Assembly: GCA_902474785.1 (NCBI GenBank) | Contig: CABRXB010000091.1 | Span: 1-5,545, forward strand | DNA length: 5,545 bases | Reading direction: 5' to 3' | Origin: an uncultured Eubacteriales bacterium | Lineage (GTDB): Bacteria > Bacillota > Clostridia > Oscillospirales > Feifaniaceae | Part shown: in pieces, positions 1-5,541 of the stretch | Layout of the letters: each line of letters opens with the position of its first letter | How positions within the stretch are numbered: position 1 is the first letter of the stretch | Notes under the pieces: model-generated | Seen by the model: the letters and a program-made list of their open reading frames with translations, nothing else | Database searches by the model: none | What the model was told of the DNA's origin: nothing | Program-made: the position numbers and the translations under genes

Positions 1-1
1 C

Positions 2-877
2 CCGGAGGTTGTGATGTTTGGGGAGGGTTTTGGCAAAGACGCCTTTGCCGACGCGGTGGAGACCATGCCCCTTGGCGCGGCGGGCCGCGTGATCGTCTTG
101 CAGGATGTGGAGATCGGCCTTTTGCCAAAGGCCGACGCCGCCGCTGTCACCGAACTTTTCAAGGAGCTGCCCGCCGAAGTGGTGGTGATTTTGTGCTATG
201 ACGACGCCTATCTTGCCGGCGGCATCGACCAGAGGAAAAAAAGGGAGAGCCGCTTGAAGGAGCTCTCCAAGCTGTGCTGCGCCGTGGAATTTCCCATTCA
301 AAGCCGCGCCTCGCTGCTGGGCTGGGCCGGTCGCCGTCTTGCGGCGGCCAAGGTGACGGCCGACGACGAGGCGCTCGACTACCTGCTCTCCCTGTGCGAC
401 AACAAGATGACGGCGCTTGCCGGGGAGCTCGACAAGCTGGCGGCGCTGTGCGGGGGCAGGGAAAGCGCCCATGTGACCAGGGCGGATGTGGAGAGCGTGG
501 CGATGCCGGGCTCGGCGGCCGACATCTATGAGATCGTCTCACGCATGACACAGCAGGACTATGAGGGCGCGCTGCGCCGCCCGGTGGCCGTCACCGCTGC
601 GCTGGGCGGCGCCTTCTGTGAGCTGCTCTTTGCCAAGGCAGCGGCCGACGCGGGAAAAGACAATGTCGATGCGCTGCTGGCCGACTTTAAAATCAGACCC
701 AGCAAGCGTTATTTCATCCGCCAGTATCTGCGCATGGCCCCGCGTCTTGACAGGGCCTATCCGGAGAGAGCGGTTCGGGTGCTCGCACAGGTCGATGAGC
801 TGCAAAAGAGCAGCGCTGTCGACCCGTGGCTGCTGCTCGAGCAGGGCATCGAGGAGATTCGCGCATGGAAAAGTTGA
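2..877 (+). CDS. holA: DNA polymerase III delta subunit (HolA), 5'-truncated by the window edge
   Basis: HolA is the clamp-loader subunit that opens the beta sliding clamp so that it can be loaded on primed DNA. The reading frame is open from base 2 and 291 codons are visible. A GTG at 11 is not the true start: the residues before it (PEVV) run straight into the family pattern 'MFGEGF...ETMPL...RVIVLQDVEI', which matches the HolA segment around 'FdG...tlPffserrlVvv', normally found 50-70 residues into the protein. About 45-50 N-terminal residues are therefore outside the window, since the family is about 330-345 aa. Next comes the AAA+-like region (IVLQDVEI, then VVVILCYDD), the 'DEALDYLLSLCDNKMTALAGELDKLAALCG' type helical domain, and the C-terminal collar helices (about residues 180-291: DIYEIVSRM, FKIRPSKRYFIRQ, VDELQKSSAVDPWLLLE). 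Its last 13 bases overlap rnmV, so the two genes are very likely co-transcribed and translationally coupled. The identification is secure. Confidence 0.95.
   Translation, partial: PEVVMFGEGFGKDAFADAVETMPLGAAGRVIVLQDVEIGLLPKADAAAVTELFKELPAEVVVILCYDDAYLAGGIDQRKKRESRLKELSKLCCAVEFPIQSRASLLGWAGRRLAAAKVTADDEALDYLLSLCDNKMTALAGELDKLAALCGGRESAHVTRADVESVAMPGSAADIYEIVSRMTQQDYEGALRRPVAVTAALGGAFCELLFAKAAADAGKDNVDALLADFKIRPSKRYFIRQYLRMAPRLDRAYPERAVRVLAQVDELQKSSAVDPWLLLEQGIEEIRAWKS
851..856 (+). promoter_or_regulatory. Ribosome binding site of rnmV
   Basis: GAGGAG lies 8 nt before the ATG at 865, inside the end of holA. It decides the start: an in-frame upstream start at 826 would add 13 residues (MAAARAGHRGDSR) that overlap holA further and resemble nothing in the family. 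Confidence 0.8.
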
Positions 878-1470
878 GCATCAGCCAGGTGGTCGTGGTG
901 GAGGGCAGATATGACAAAGCCAAGCTCTCCTCCCTGATCGACGGGGTCATCGTGGCCACAAACGGCTTTGGCATTTATAAGGACAGGCAAAAGCTCGACT
1001 TTTTGCGTCGGGCTGCCCGGCAGTGCGGCGTCATCATTCTCACCGACAGCGACGCGGCCGGATTTCAAATCCGCAACTATCTGGCAAATGCCATAGGAGA
1101 AGGGCAGGTTCTGCACGCCTATATCCCCGACGTCTACGGCAAGGAGCACCGCAAGGCGGCGCCCGGCAAAGAGGGAAAGCTGGGCGTGGAGGGCGTGGAG
1201 GCAAAACTGATTGTGGCGGCGCTGCAAAGAGCTGGCGCTCTGTCCCCGACGGGACAGTCTAAGACGGGGGATATCACTTCGGCGACGCTCTATGAAGACG
1301 GGCTGCTTGGCGGCGAGGGCAGCGCCGCGCTGCGGCGGCGCCTCTCCAAAAGTCTTGGCTTGCCTGAACGTTTGTCGGCCTCGGCGCTCATCGAGGCGCT
1401 CAATTTGCTGCTCACCCCACAGGAATACAAGCAGGCGCTTATGAGCCTCAAATCGAAGGAGACGACATAA
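865..1470 (+). CDS. rnmV: Ribonuclease M5 (5S rRNA maturase, Toprim domain)
   Basis: Ribonuclease M5 cuts the 5S rRNA precursor on both strands of its stem to give the mature ends; in Bacillus it works with ribosomal protein L18 as cofactor. The 201-aa product starts at the ATG with a good ribosome binding site. The Toprim domain fills roughly residues 8-105: the catalytic glutamate is in VVVEGRYD (E13), the acidic pair is in ILTDSDAAG (D61, D63), and the family hallmarks ATNGFGIY (31-38), AYIPD (85-89) and the GVEGVEAK segment (107-114, usually GVEHA in relatives) are present. Residues 135-200 form the M5-specific C-terminal region, with SKSLGLPERLSASALIEALN and the late helix TPQEYKQAL. It is slightly longer than the Bacillus enzyme (about 186 aa). 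It overlaps holA by 13 bases and its TAA overlaps the probable former start of the CapA pseudogene. In many Firmicutes rnmV sits next to ksgA; ksgA is not seen here. Confidence 0.96.
   Translation: MEKLSISQVVVVEGRYDKAKLSSLIDGVIVATNGFGIYKDRQKLDFLRRAARQCGVIILTDSDAAGFQIRNYLANAIGEGQVLHAYIPDVYGKEHRKAAPGKEGKLGVEGVEAKLIVAALQRAGALSPTGQSKTGDITSATLYEDGLLGGEGSAALRRRLSKSLGLPERLSASALIEALNLLLTPQEYKQALMSLKSKETT
1456..1461 (+). promoter_or_regulatory. Orphan Shine-Dalgarno of the decayed CapA gene
   Basis: AAGGAG sits near the end of rnmV, 5 nt before an ATA triplet at 1467-1469. That triplet is in the frame encoding TQRNLFFALC and, further on, the Pro/Glu-rich linker of the CapA remnant. The position fits a former ribosome binding site whose start codon has mutated. 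This is inferred from spacing and frame only. Confidence 0.5.
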
Positions 1471-2458
1471 CTCAACGAAACCTGTTTTTTGCGCTGTGCC
1501 GGCTGCCTGGCGGCCGTGGGCAGGATCGGCAGCAGGCAATGAGATCAGGGCCTGATGCGCCGCCCGAACAGGAGCAGATGCCCGATGCGCCGTTTGAACC
1601 CGTCGTCCTCTCTGACCTATGCGGGCGACTGCGCCCTTGACGTCTGCATCGACGACAATAGAATTCTCCCGGTCTATGCGGCCTCGGGCAGCGTGAGCTG
1701 TCCTTTTGATCTTGTCAGGTTGGTCTCACGCGACGCTCGCGAGCGGTCGACAGGACTGGCGTTTTCACGGTGACACGGCCAAGGTCTTTAGCCTGCCGCC
1801 TCTTTGGTGGAGGCGGCACCGTGCTCCAACAATCAGGAATTTGAAATGGAGTTTGACAATACATAGCGCGCTCGAGAATGCGGGCGTGGCGATTGTGTCT
1901 GAAAACACGCCCATATTCGCAGTTTGATGGTGTGCGCTTTGCCGCCATCGACGGCAACTCCATCGTGGAGGAACACGGGGCGCCAAGCGCATGCCCGATC
2001 AGATCACACGTCGGGCCGACCTTTGTGGTGGTGCACAGGGGTGGGAGATATGGGAGGCTCACCCCCACCCAGTGACAAACAGGAGACGACGCGCGCCTTT
2101 GTCGACGCCGGTGCTGATCTGGTGTTGGGCGGCATTTGCATGGGGTGAAGGGCATAGCGCCACATTGTCTACTGCTTTGGGAACTTTGCCCTTGGAGGAT
2201 TGGGACGCCTTCTGCCGGGAGCCCTTTTTGTTTTGACCTGATTCATTATGGGACAAGACGATGTGCAGAAGATGGGCGCCGACATTTTGCCCTGCTTCAC
2301 CTCGACAGGTGCGAACCCCCAAGGGCGTTTTGCGCAACAACGATTCCCTGCTGCCCTTGAAAGGGGAACGGGCGCAAAAGGCGTTCTCCTTGGAGCGCAG
2401 CGCGCCTTTGCCGGACGAAGCGAGTGCGCCTGTGCTCTACAGTGTGTCGCGTTCATGA
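1467..2458 (+). pseudogene. Decayed CapA-family (PGA_cap) metallophosphatase-like protein, multiple frameshifts
   Basis: No intact gene exists here, but translating all three plus frames gives the motifs of clostridial CapA-family proteins in the correct order. In order: a short hydrophobic start LFFALC (frame 3, 1482-1499); a Pro/Glu linker PDAPPEQEQMPDAPFEPVV (frame 3, 1551-1607); LTYAGDCALD, the metal-binding GD motif (frame 1, 1612-1641), then PFDLVRLV; WRFHGDTAKV (frame 2, 1757-1786); CSNNQEFEMEFDNT, a worn ANNH region (frame 1, 1822-1863); ALENAGVAIVSENTPIFAV (frame 2, 1868-1924); DGVRFAAIDGNS (frame 3, from 1926); FVVVHRGGRY, the HWG region (frame 3, from 2022); AFVDAGADLVLGG (frame 1, 2095-2133); HLHGVKGIAPH (frame 3, 2133-2165); YCFGNFALGG (frame 1, 2170-2199); FIMGQ and ILPCFTST (frame 1, from 2242); and LPLKGERAQKAFSLERSAPLP (frame 2, to about 2415). 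This is at least eight frame changes plus stops at 1864, 1925, 2073, 2146 and 2239. Intact relatives act at the cell surface in polyglutamate or cell-envelope metabolism. The intact flanking genes argue against sequencing error. The exact ends, especially the 3' end, are approximate. Confidence 0.85.
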
Positions 2459-2521
2459 CGACAGGCTGCAAGGATGAAGATGCCGCTGTTCGGCAGGCAA
2501 AGCTTATAGCCTCTGCAAAGA

Positions 2522-2558
2522 AAAAAGGCCCGGCGGGAATTTCCCGTCGGGCCTTTTT
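2522..2558. terminator. Bidirectional Rho-independent terminator
   Basis: An 11-bp GC-rich stem (GGCCCGGCGGG at 2527-2537 with CCCGTCGGGCC at 2543-2553, one G-T wobble) encloses an AATTT loop. It is extended by A-T pairs: A-run 2522-2526 and T-run 2554-2558. The flanking runs give a U-tract on either strand, so it can end both the holA-rnmV-CapA transcript and the convergent efflux operon, whose last stop codon is about 50 bases away. The 63 bases between the CapA remnant and this hairpin hold nothing I recognise. Confidence 0.92.
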
Positions 2559-2610
2559 GTTGGAGTGATTGACTTGTCCTGTGCAGTCTCCAAAAGACAG
2601 CGGCACTGGA

Positions 2611-4005
2611 CTAGAGGGGCTGCGCCTGCGGCTCATCCATGTCGCGCAGGGCGCGGCGAAAGCGCACAGAGAAGAGCGCCGCGGTGGTGGCCACGGCCAA
2701 AAAGTCGGACACCGGTTCTGCCAAAAAGACGGCCATGGTTTTGCTTATGAGCGTCTCGGGAAGGATGGCGGGCAGCAGATAGATGAGCGGGATGAGCAGC
2801 AAAATCTTGCGCAGGATGGCCAAAAAGAGAGAGGCCTTGGCGTCGCCCAGCGCAATGAAGGTCTGCTGGCAGGCGATCTGCACGCCAAAAACGCAGGAGA
2901 CCGCCATATACACCCGCATGGCCTTTTCGGTGAAGGCCAGCAACGCAGGGTCGCTGTTGAAAAGCAAAATAAACATCTGCGGCATGAGCATGGCGCAAAG
3001 CCACAGCACCACGGCGTAGGTCACGGAGCTGGCCAGCAGCAGGAAAAACGCCTTTTTCACGCGCTCTTTGTTTTTGGCGCCATAGTTGTAGCTGATGATG
3101 GGCTGCGCGCCCTGTGAGAGTCCCGAGAGCGGCAGCATGGAAAACTGCATCACGCTTGTTAAAATGGTCATGGCGCCCACCGCCATATCCCCGCCGTATT
3201 TGAGCAAAGAGGAGTTGAAGCAAACGGCCAGAAGGCTTTCGGTCGACTGCATGATAAAAGGGGCAAGCCCCAGCGCAAGGCAGGGCGCAACGACACTGGG
3301 CCGGATGCGCAGATGTTCTTTTTTGATGCGCAGGGAGGTCTTTTTTCCGGTGAGAAAATACAGCACCCAGACGCAGGAAATGCCCTGTGAGATGATGGTG
3401 GCCAGCGCCGCGCCGCGCACGCCCATGTGAAAGCCAAAGATGAAGATGGGGTCTAAGATGATGTTGGAGATCGCGCCTATGAGCACTGTGCGCATGCTCA
3501 CGGTGGAGAAGCCCTGCGCCGTGATGAAGGCGTTGAGTCCCAGCGTGAGCTGGACAAAGATGGTGCCCATGCAGTAGATAAGGATGTAGTCAAGCGCATA
3601 GGGCAGCGTGTTTTCGCTGGCTCCAAAGAGCAGCAGCAACTTGTCGGCAAAGAGCAAAAATACGGCTGTGAGCGTGATTGAAATCACAACCAGCATGCTG
3701 GTGCAGCCGCCAAGAATTTTCTCAGCCTCTTCCTTTTTGCCCTGCCCCAAAAAGATGGAGGAGCGCGGCGCGCCCCCCATACTCACGAGTGCGGCAAAGG
3801 CCGAGATGATCATGATGATGGGCAACGTCACCCCCACGCCGGTGAGCGCGAGCTTGCCGATGCCCTTGATATGGCCGATATACATGCGGTCGACTAAATT
3901 GTAAAACAAATTGACGATCTGCGCCGTGATGGCGGGCGCCGCCATGCGCCACAAAAGCGGCCCGATGCGGCATGTGCCCAGTTCCTGTGTTTTTTGATTT
4001 GTCAT
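2611..4005 (-). CDS. MATE-family multidrug efflux transporter (MepA-like)
   Basis: This 464-aa membrane protein very likely exports cationic drugs or toxic metabolites in exchange for Na+ or H+. The length and hydrophobic pattern fit the 12-helix MATE fold made of two six-helix repeats. The first repeat opens with PLLWRMAAPAITAQIVNLFYNLVDRMYIG (residues 16-44), carries GVGVTLPI (56-63), and has the family signature ISNIILDPIFIFGF (179-192) before GVRGAALATIISQ. The second repeat opens near residue 240 and has GLSQGAQPIISYNYGAKN (295-312), the MATE pattern seen in the MepA/DinF-like branch. Residues 221-235 form a basic cytoplasmic linker (KKTSLRIKKEH). The C-terminus is short and polar. Its ATG overlaps the repressor's TGA as ATGA, and only a weak, distant AGGG precedes it, so translation is probably coupled to the MarR gene. 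The substrate cannot be told from sequence; it may be an export system for a host-made compound rather than a clinical-type drug pump. Confidence 0.95.
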   Translation of the reverse strand: MTNQKTQELGTCRIGPLLWRMAAPAITAQIVNLFYNLVDRMYIGHIKGIGKLALTGVGVTLPIIMIISAFAALVSMGGAPRSSIFLGQGKKEEAEKILGGCTSMLVVISITLTAVFLLFADKLLLLFGASENTLPYALDYILIYCMGTIFVQLTLGLNAFITAQGFSTVSMRTVLIGAISNIILDPIFIFGFHMGVRGAALATIISQGISCVWVLYFLTGKKTSLRIKKEHLRIRPSVVAPCLALGLAPFIMQSTESLLAVCFNSSLLKYGGDMAVGAMTILTSVMQFSMLPLSGLSQGAQPIISYNYGAKNKERVKKAFFLLLASSVTYAVVLWLCAMLMPQMFILLFNSDPALLAFTEKAMRVYMAVSCVFGVQIACQQTFIALGDAKASLFLAILRKILLLIPLIYLLPAILPETLISKTMAVFLAEPVSDFLAVATTAALFSVRFRRALRDMDEPQAQPL

Positions 4006-4433
4006 TTGCTTTGAAACCCTTCTTTGTCTGCAATACGATTGAGGATGCGCACCAGTTGCGTGGCGTCTTCCGCCCCGAGGTAGTCGACGAGATTTTTGGT
4101 GGACTGTACGACATACTCATACCGCTTTTCGATATAATGCCGTCCCTCTTTGGTGAGATAGACGTGAATTTTGCGTCTGTCGGCGTGCGACATCTCACGC
4201 AGGATCAGTCCTTTTTCCTCGAGCTGGCGCAGCGTCGCCGCAACGCGCGCGCTCGAGAGCGAGAGATCGGCGCTGAGCTCCCCGGGCAGCATGGCCGCGC
4301 GCCCGCATGCGGCGAGATGGTGAAGGACCTTGAGCTCGCCTTGTGAAAAATCGCTCCAGGGCGCCGTGGCGCGTCGGCTGTAAATGGTCTCAAGCACCTG
4401 CAATAAATCCTGAGTCAGGCGGGAGATTTCCAT
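4002..4433 (-). CDS. MarR-family transcriptional regulator, probable repressor of the MATE gene
   Basis: This 143-aa protein is a winged-helix DNA-binding regulator; the family works as dimers that usually let go of DNA when they bind a small aromatic or cationic ligand. The N-terminal helix (residues 1-20) and the last helices (98-140, IEKRYEYVVQSTKNLVDYLG...) should form the dimer interface. The helix-turn-helix covers about residues 31-77, with recognition helix SSARVAATLRQLEEKGLI, and the wing is REMSHADRRKIHVYLTKEG (79-97), including the characteristic D-R-R. I chose the ATG at 4433 because GGAGG lies 5 nt upstream. An in-frame GTG at 4490 would put the start inside the predicted -10 box, so it is rejected. 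The gene overlaps the transporter gene by 4 bases and almost certainly controls it and itself, as in the MepR-MepA pairing of Staphylococcus aureus, although no orthology is claimed. Confidence 0.95.
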   Translation of the reverse strand: MEISRLTQDLLQVLETIYSRRATAPWSDFSQGELKVLHHLAACGRAAMLPGELSADLSLSSARVAATLRQLEEKGLILREMSHADRRKIHVYLTKEGRHYIEKRYEYVVQSTKNLVDYLGAEDATQLVRILNRIADKEGFQSK

Positions 4434-4438
4434 GACGT

Positions 4439-4443
4439 CCTCC
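4439..4443 (-). promoter_or_regulatory. Ribosome binding site of the MarR gene
   Basis: GGAGG on the minus strand lies 5 nt upstream of the ATG at 4433. It fixes the start codon and rules out the longer reading from 4490. Confidence 0.85.
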
Positions 4444-4447
4444 AAAA

Positions 4448-4464
4448 TGCTAACAGAGTTAGAT
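4448..4464. promoter_or_regulatory. Putative MarR operator (CTAAC-N3-GTTAG palindrome)
   Basis: CTAAC (4450-4454) and GTTAG (4458-4462) form a perfect 5-bp inverted repeat around AGA. With flanks, each arm reads outward as GTTAGAT on the plus strand and GTTAGCA on the minus strand. It lies between the predicted transcription start and the ribosome binding site of the MarR gene, where a bound dimer would block RNA polymerase. From memory, S. aureus MepR recognises sites with a GTTAG core, which would fit. A weaker half-site, CTAAG, lies at 4472-4476, about two helical turns away. Binding by the local MarR protein is inferred. Confidence 0.6.
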
Positions 4465-4480
4465 ACTTGCGCTAAGAGGA

Positions 4481-4509
4481 AGGATAGCACGTTTTGACCG
4501 ACTTGTCAA
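4481..4509 (-). promoter_or_regulatory. Sigma-A type promoter of the marR-MATE operon
   Basis: On the minus strand, a perfect -35 TTGACA (4509-4504) is followed after 17 nt by TATCCT (4486-4481), a -10 box with two mismatches to TATAAT. Transcription would start near 4474, giving a leader of about 40 nt that contains the CTAAC/GTTAG palindrome. Confidence 0.75.
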
Positions 4510-4526
4510 GATGACGAAAAACAAAA

Positions 4527-4550
4527 GTTGCAACAAAGGACAGAGTGTCC
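4527..4550. promoter_or_regulatory. Two adjacent small palindromes in the divergent intergenic region
   Basis: GTTGCAAC (4527-4534) is a perfect 8-bp palindrome. Three bases later, GGACA-GAG-TGTCC (4538-4550) is a perfect 5-3-5 inverted repeat with the same geometry as the putative MarR operator but a different sequence. They lie upstream of both divergent promoters, so they could be binding sites for another regulator. Short palindromes also arise by chance, and no T-run follows, so a terminator is unlikely. Confidence 0.35.
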
Positions 4551-4627
4551 GCTTTGAAAAGAAAAAACGTCTTTTGAGCAAGGGCGGTTTTTCGACGTTG
4601 TATTCATAAAGGCAAATTGGCATGGCG

Positions 4628-4656
4628 TTGCATCGCGGCTTTTTCTGTGGTACCAT
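4628..4656 (+). promoter_or_regulatory. Likely promoter of the MBL-fold hydrolase gene
   Basis: TTGCAT (4628-4633) and TACCAT (4651-4656) are 17 nt apart. A TG at 4648-4649 places a TGn extended -10 element directly before the hexamer, which would compensate for the imperfect -10. The start would be near 4663, about 39 nt before the ATG. Moderate match only. Confidence 0.5.
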
Positions 4657-4689
4657 GAGGGCGAATCCGCCGGGAAAACGGCCGGGCAA

Positions 4690-4695
4690 AAGGAG
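4690..4695 (+). promoter_or_regulatory. Ribosome binding site of the MBL-fold hydrolase gene
   Basis: AAGGAG lies 6 nt before the ATG at 4702. It supports this start over a frame-shifted upstream ATG at 4622, which belongs to a different, short reading frame. Confidence 0.85.
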
Positions 4696-4701
4696 AGAGG
4701 T

Positions 4702-5478
4702 ATGGAACTGCTGGTATTGGTGGACAACAACACCTATATTGATGTCGACGCCGGGGGCGAGCCGGGCGTATGCTTTTACATTGAGGACGAGGGCGAGCGC
4801 ATTCTCTTTGACATGGGAATCACAGATCTTTTTATAAAAAACGCCGCTTTTTTTGGCGTCGATTTGAGCCTCGTGACAAAAGCGGCCTTTTCCCATGGAC
4901 ACTATGATCACACCCGGGGGCTGACGCACTGGATCGAGCAGCCCTTCGCAAAGCGTATCCCCATTGTGGCGCATCCAGACTGTTTTGCCCGCCGCTTTGA
5001 GGGTGTGCGCGAGATTGGGGCGCCCATGAGCAGCAAGGCGCTTGGGGCAGTTTGTCCGCTGCAACTGAGCAGGCAGCCGGTGCGTTTGAGTGAGCACATC
5101 ACGTTTCTCGGAGAGATCCCGCGCGTCACCTCGTTTGAAGAGGGAGGACTTGGCGGCGACCCGTTGTTGGACGACACGGCGCTGGCCTGCCAGACCCCCA
5201 AGGGGCTCTATCTGGTCACAGGCTGCTCGCACAGCGGTATCTGCAACATCATGGAGTATGCAAAAGAGGTGTGCGGCGAGAGCCGCATCGCGGGCGTCAT
5301 CGGCGGGTTTCACCTCTTTGGGGTCACGCCGCAGCTCGAGGCCACCATCGACTATTTCGAGCGGCAGGGGGTTGGCCGTCTGTGCCCGTGCCACTGTGTG
5401 TCGTTTGAGGCCAGAGCGCGGCTGCACAGCCGCATTCCCATTGATGAGGTGGCGGTGGGCTATCGTCTGACTTTTTGA
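4702..5478 (+). CDS. Metallo-beta-lactamase-fold hydrolase, COG1237 type (RFA-P-synthase-like family)
   Basis: This complete 258-aa soluble protein has no signal peptide or membrane segment. It opens with ELLVLVDNNTYID, the typical start of the family often annotated as dihydropterin-(ribofuranosyl)aminobenzene-phosphate synthase after an archaeal methanopterin enzyme. The metal site is visible: FSHGHYDH at 63-70 (H65, H67, D69, H70), VAHPD at 89-93, LGEIPRVTSFE at 136-146, DD at 157-158, VTGCSHSGICNI at 172-183, VIGGFHLFG at 199-207, and CPCHCVSFEA at 228-237, where relatives usually read HCTG. Both the N-terminal HxHxDH set and the later histidines (H177, H204, H231) are present, so it should bind two metal ions and be active. 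The archaeal name should not be carried over: no methanopterin genes are near, and the bacterial substrate is unknown, perhaps a phosphate ester. It has its own promoter and stands alone within the window, divergent from the efflux operon. Confidence 0.93.
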   Translation: MELLVLVDNNTYIDVDAGGEPGVCFYIEDEGERILFDMGITDLFIKNAAFFGVDLSLVTKAAFSHGHYDHTRGLTHWIEQPFAKRIPIVAHPDCFARRFEGVREIGAPMSSKALGAVCPLQLSRQPVRLSEHITFLGEIPRVTSFEEGGLGGDPLLDDTALACQTPKGLYLVTGCSHSGICNIMEYAKEVCGESRIAGVIGGFHLFGVTPQLEATIDYFERQGVGRLCPCHCVSFEARARLHSRIPIDEVAVGYRLTF

Positions 5479-5482
5479 GCGG

Positions 5483-5541
5483 GAGAGCTGCCGGACAGGG
5501 GTGTCAGAGCTGGTTTGCCTGTGGGAGAAACTGCAGCTCTC
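5483..5541. repeat. 9-bp inverted repeat after the MBL gene, possibly part of a terminator
   Basis: GAGAGCTGC (5483-5491) and GCAGCTCTC (5533-5541) are perfect inverted repeats 41 bases apart, starting 5 bases after the hydrolase stop codon. A small GACA-GGGG-TGTC hairpin (5494-5505) sits inside. The loop is long for a Rho-independent terminator, and the window ends 4 bases later, so a following T-run cannot be judged. No gene is visible in these last 67 bases. Confidence 0.4.

Noticed and set aside
757..1539. A 260-aa open frame on the minus strand
   Set aside because: It lies opposite holA and rnmV, is rich in Arg, Gln and Ala without domain features, and has no convincing ribosome binding site evidence.
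1715..2155. A 146-aa minus-strand frame across the apparently empty region
   Set aside because: The CapA motifs lie on the opposite strand, and this frame shows no recognisable features.
2248..2568. A 106-aa plus-strand frame that could be a small gene
   Set aside because: Its first part (MGQ..., ILPCFTST) continues the CapA motif series, and its end runs into the terminator hairpin, so it is a fragment of the pseudogene.
2633..3223. A 196-aa minus-strand frame, rich in His, Arg and Ala
   Set aside because: It is another frame of the MATE transporter gene; the transporter frame has clear membrane helices and family motifs.
4434..4490. An N-terminal extension of the MarR protein from a GTG at 4490
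   Set aside because: The start would lie in the -10 region of the operon promoter, and the ATG at 4433 has a strong ribosome binding site.
4562..4599. A weak AACGTC/GACGTT inverted repeat in the intergenic region as a terminator or riboswitch
   Set aside because: The stem is only 6 bp with a loop of over 20 bases and no U-tract or recognisable aptamer; it is compatible with chance.
4459..5427. A 322-aa open frame on the minus strand
   Set aside because: It is antisense to the well-supported MBL-fold gene and the divergent promoters, shows no recognisable motif, and is the kind of long antisense frame expected in GC-rich coding DNA.
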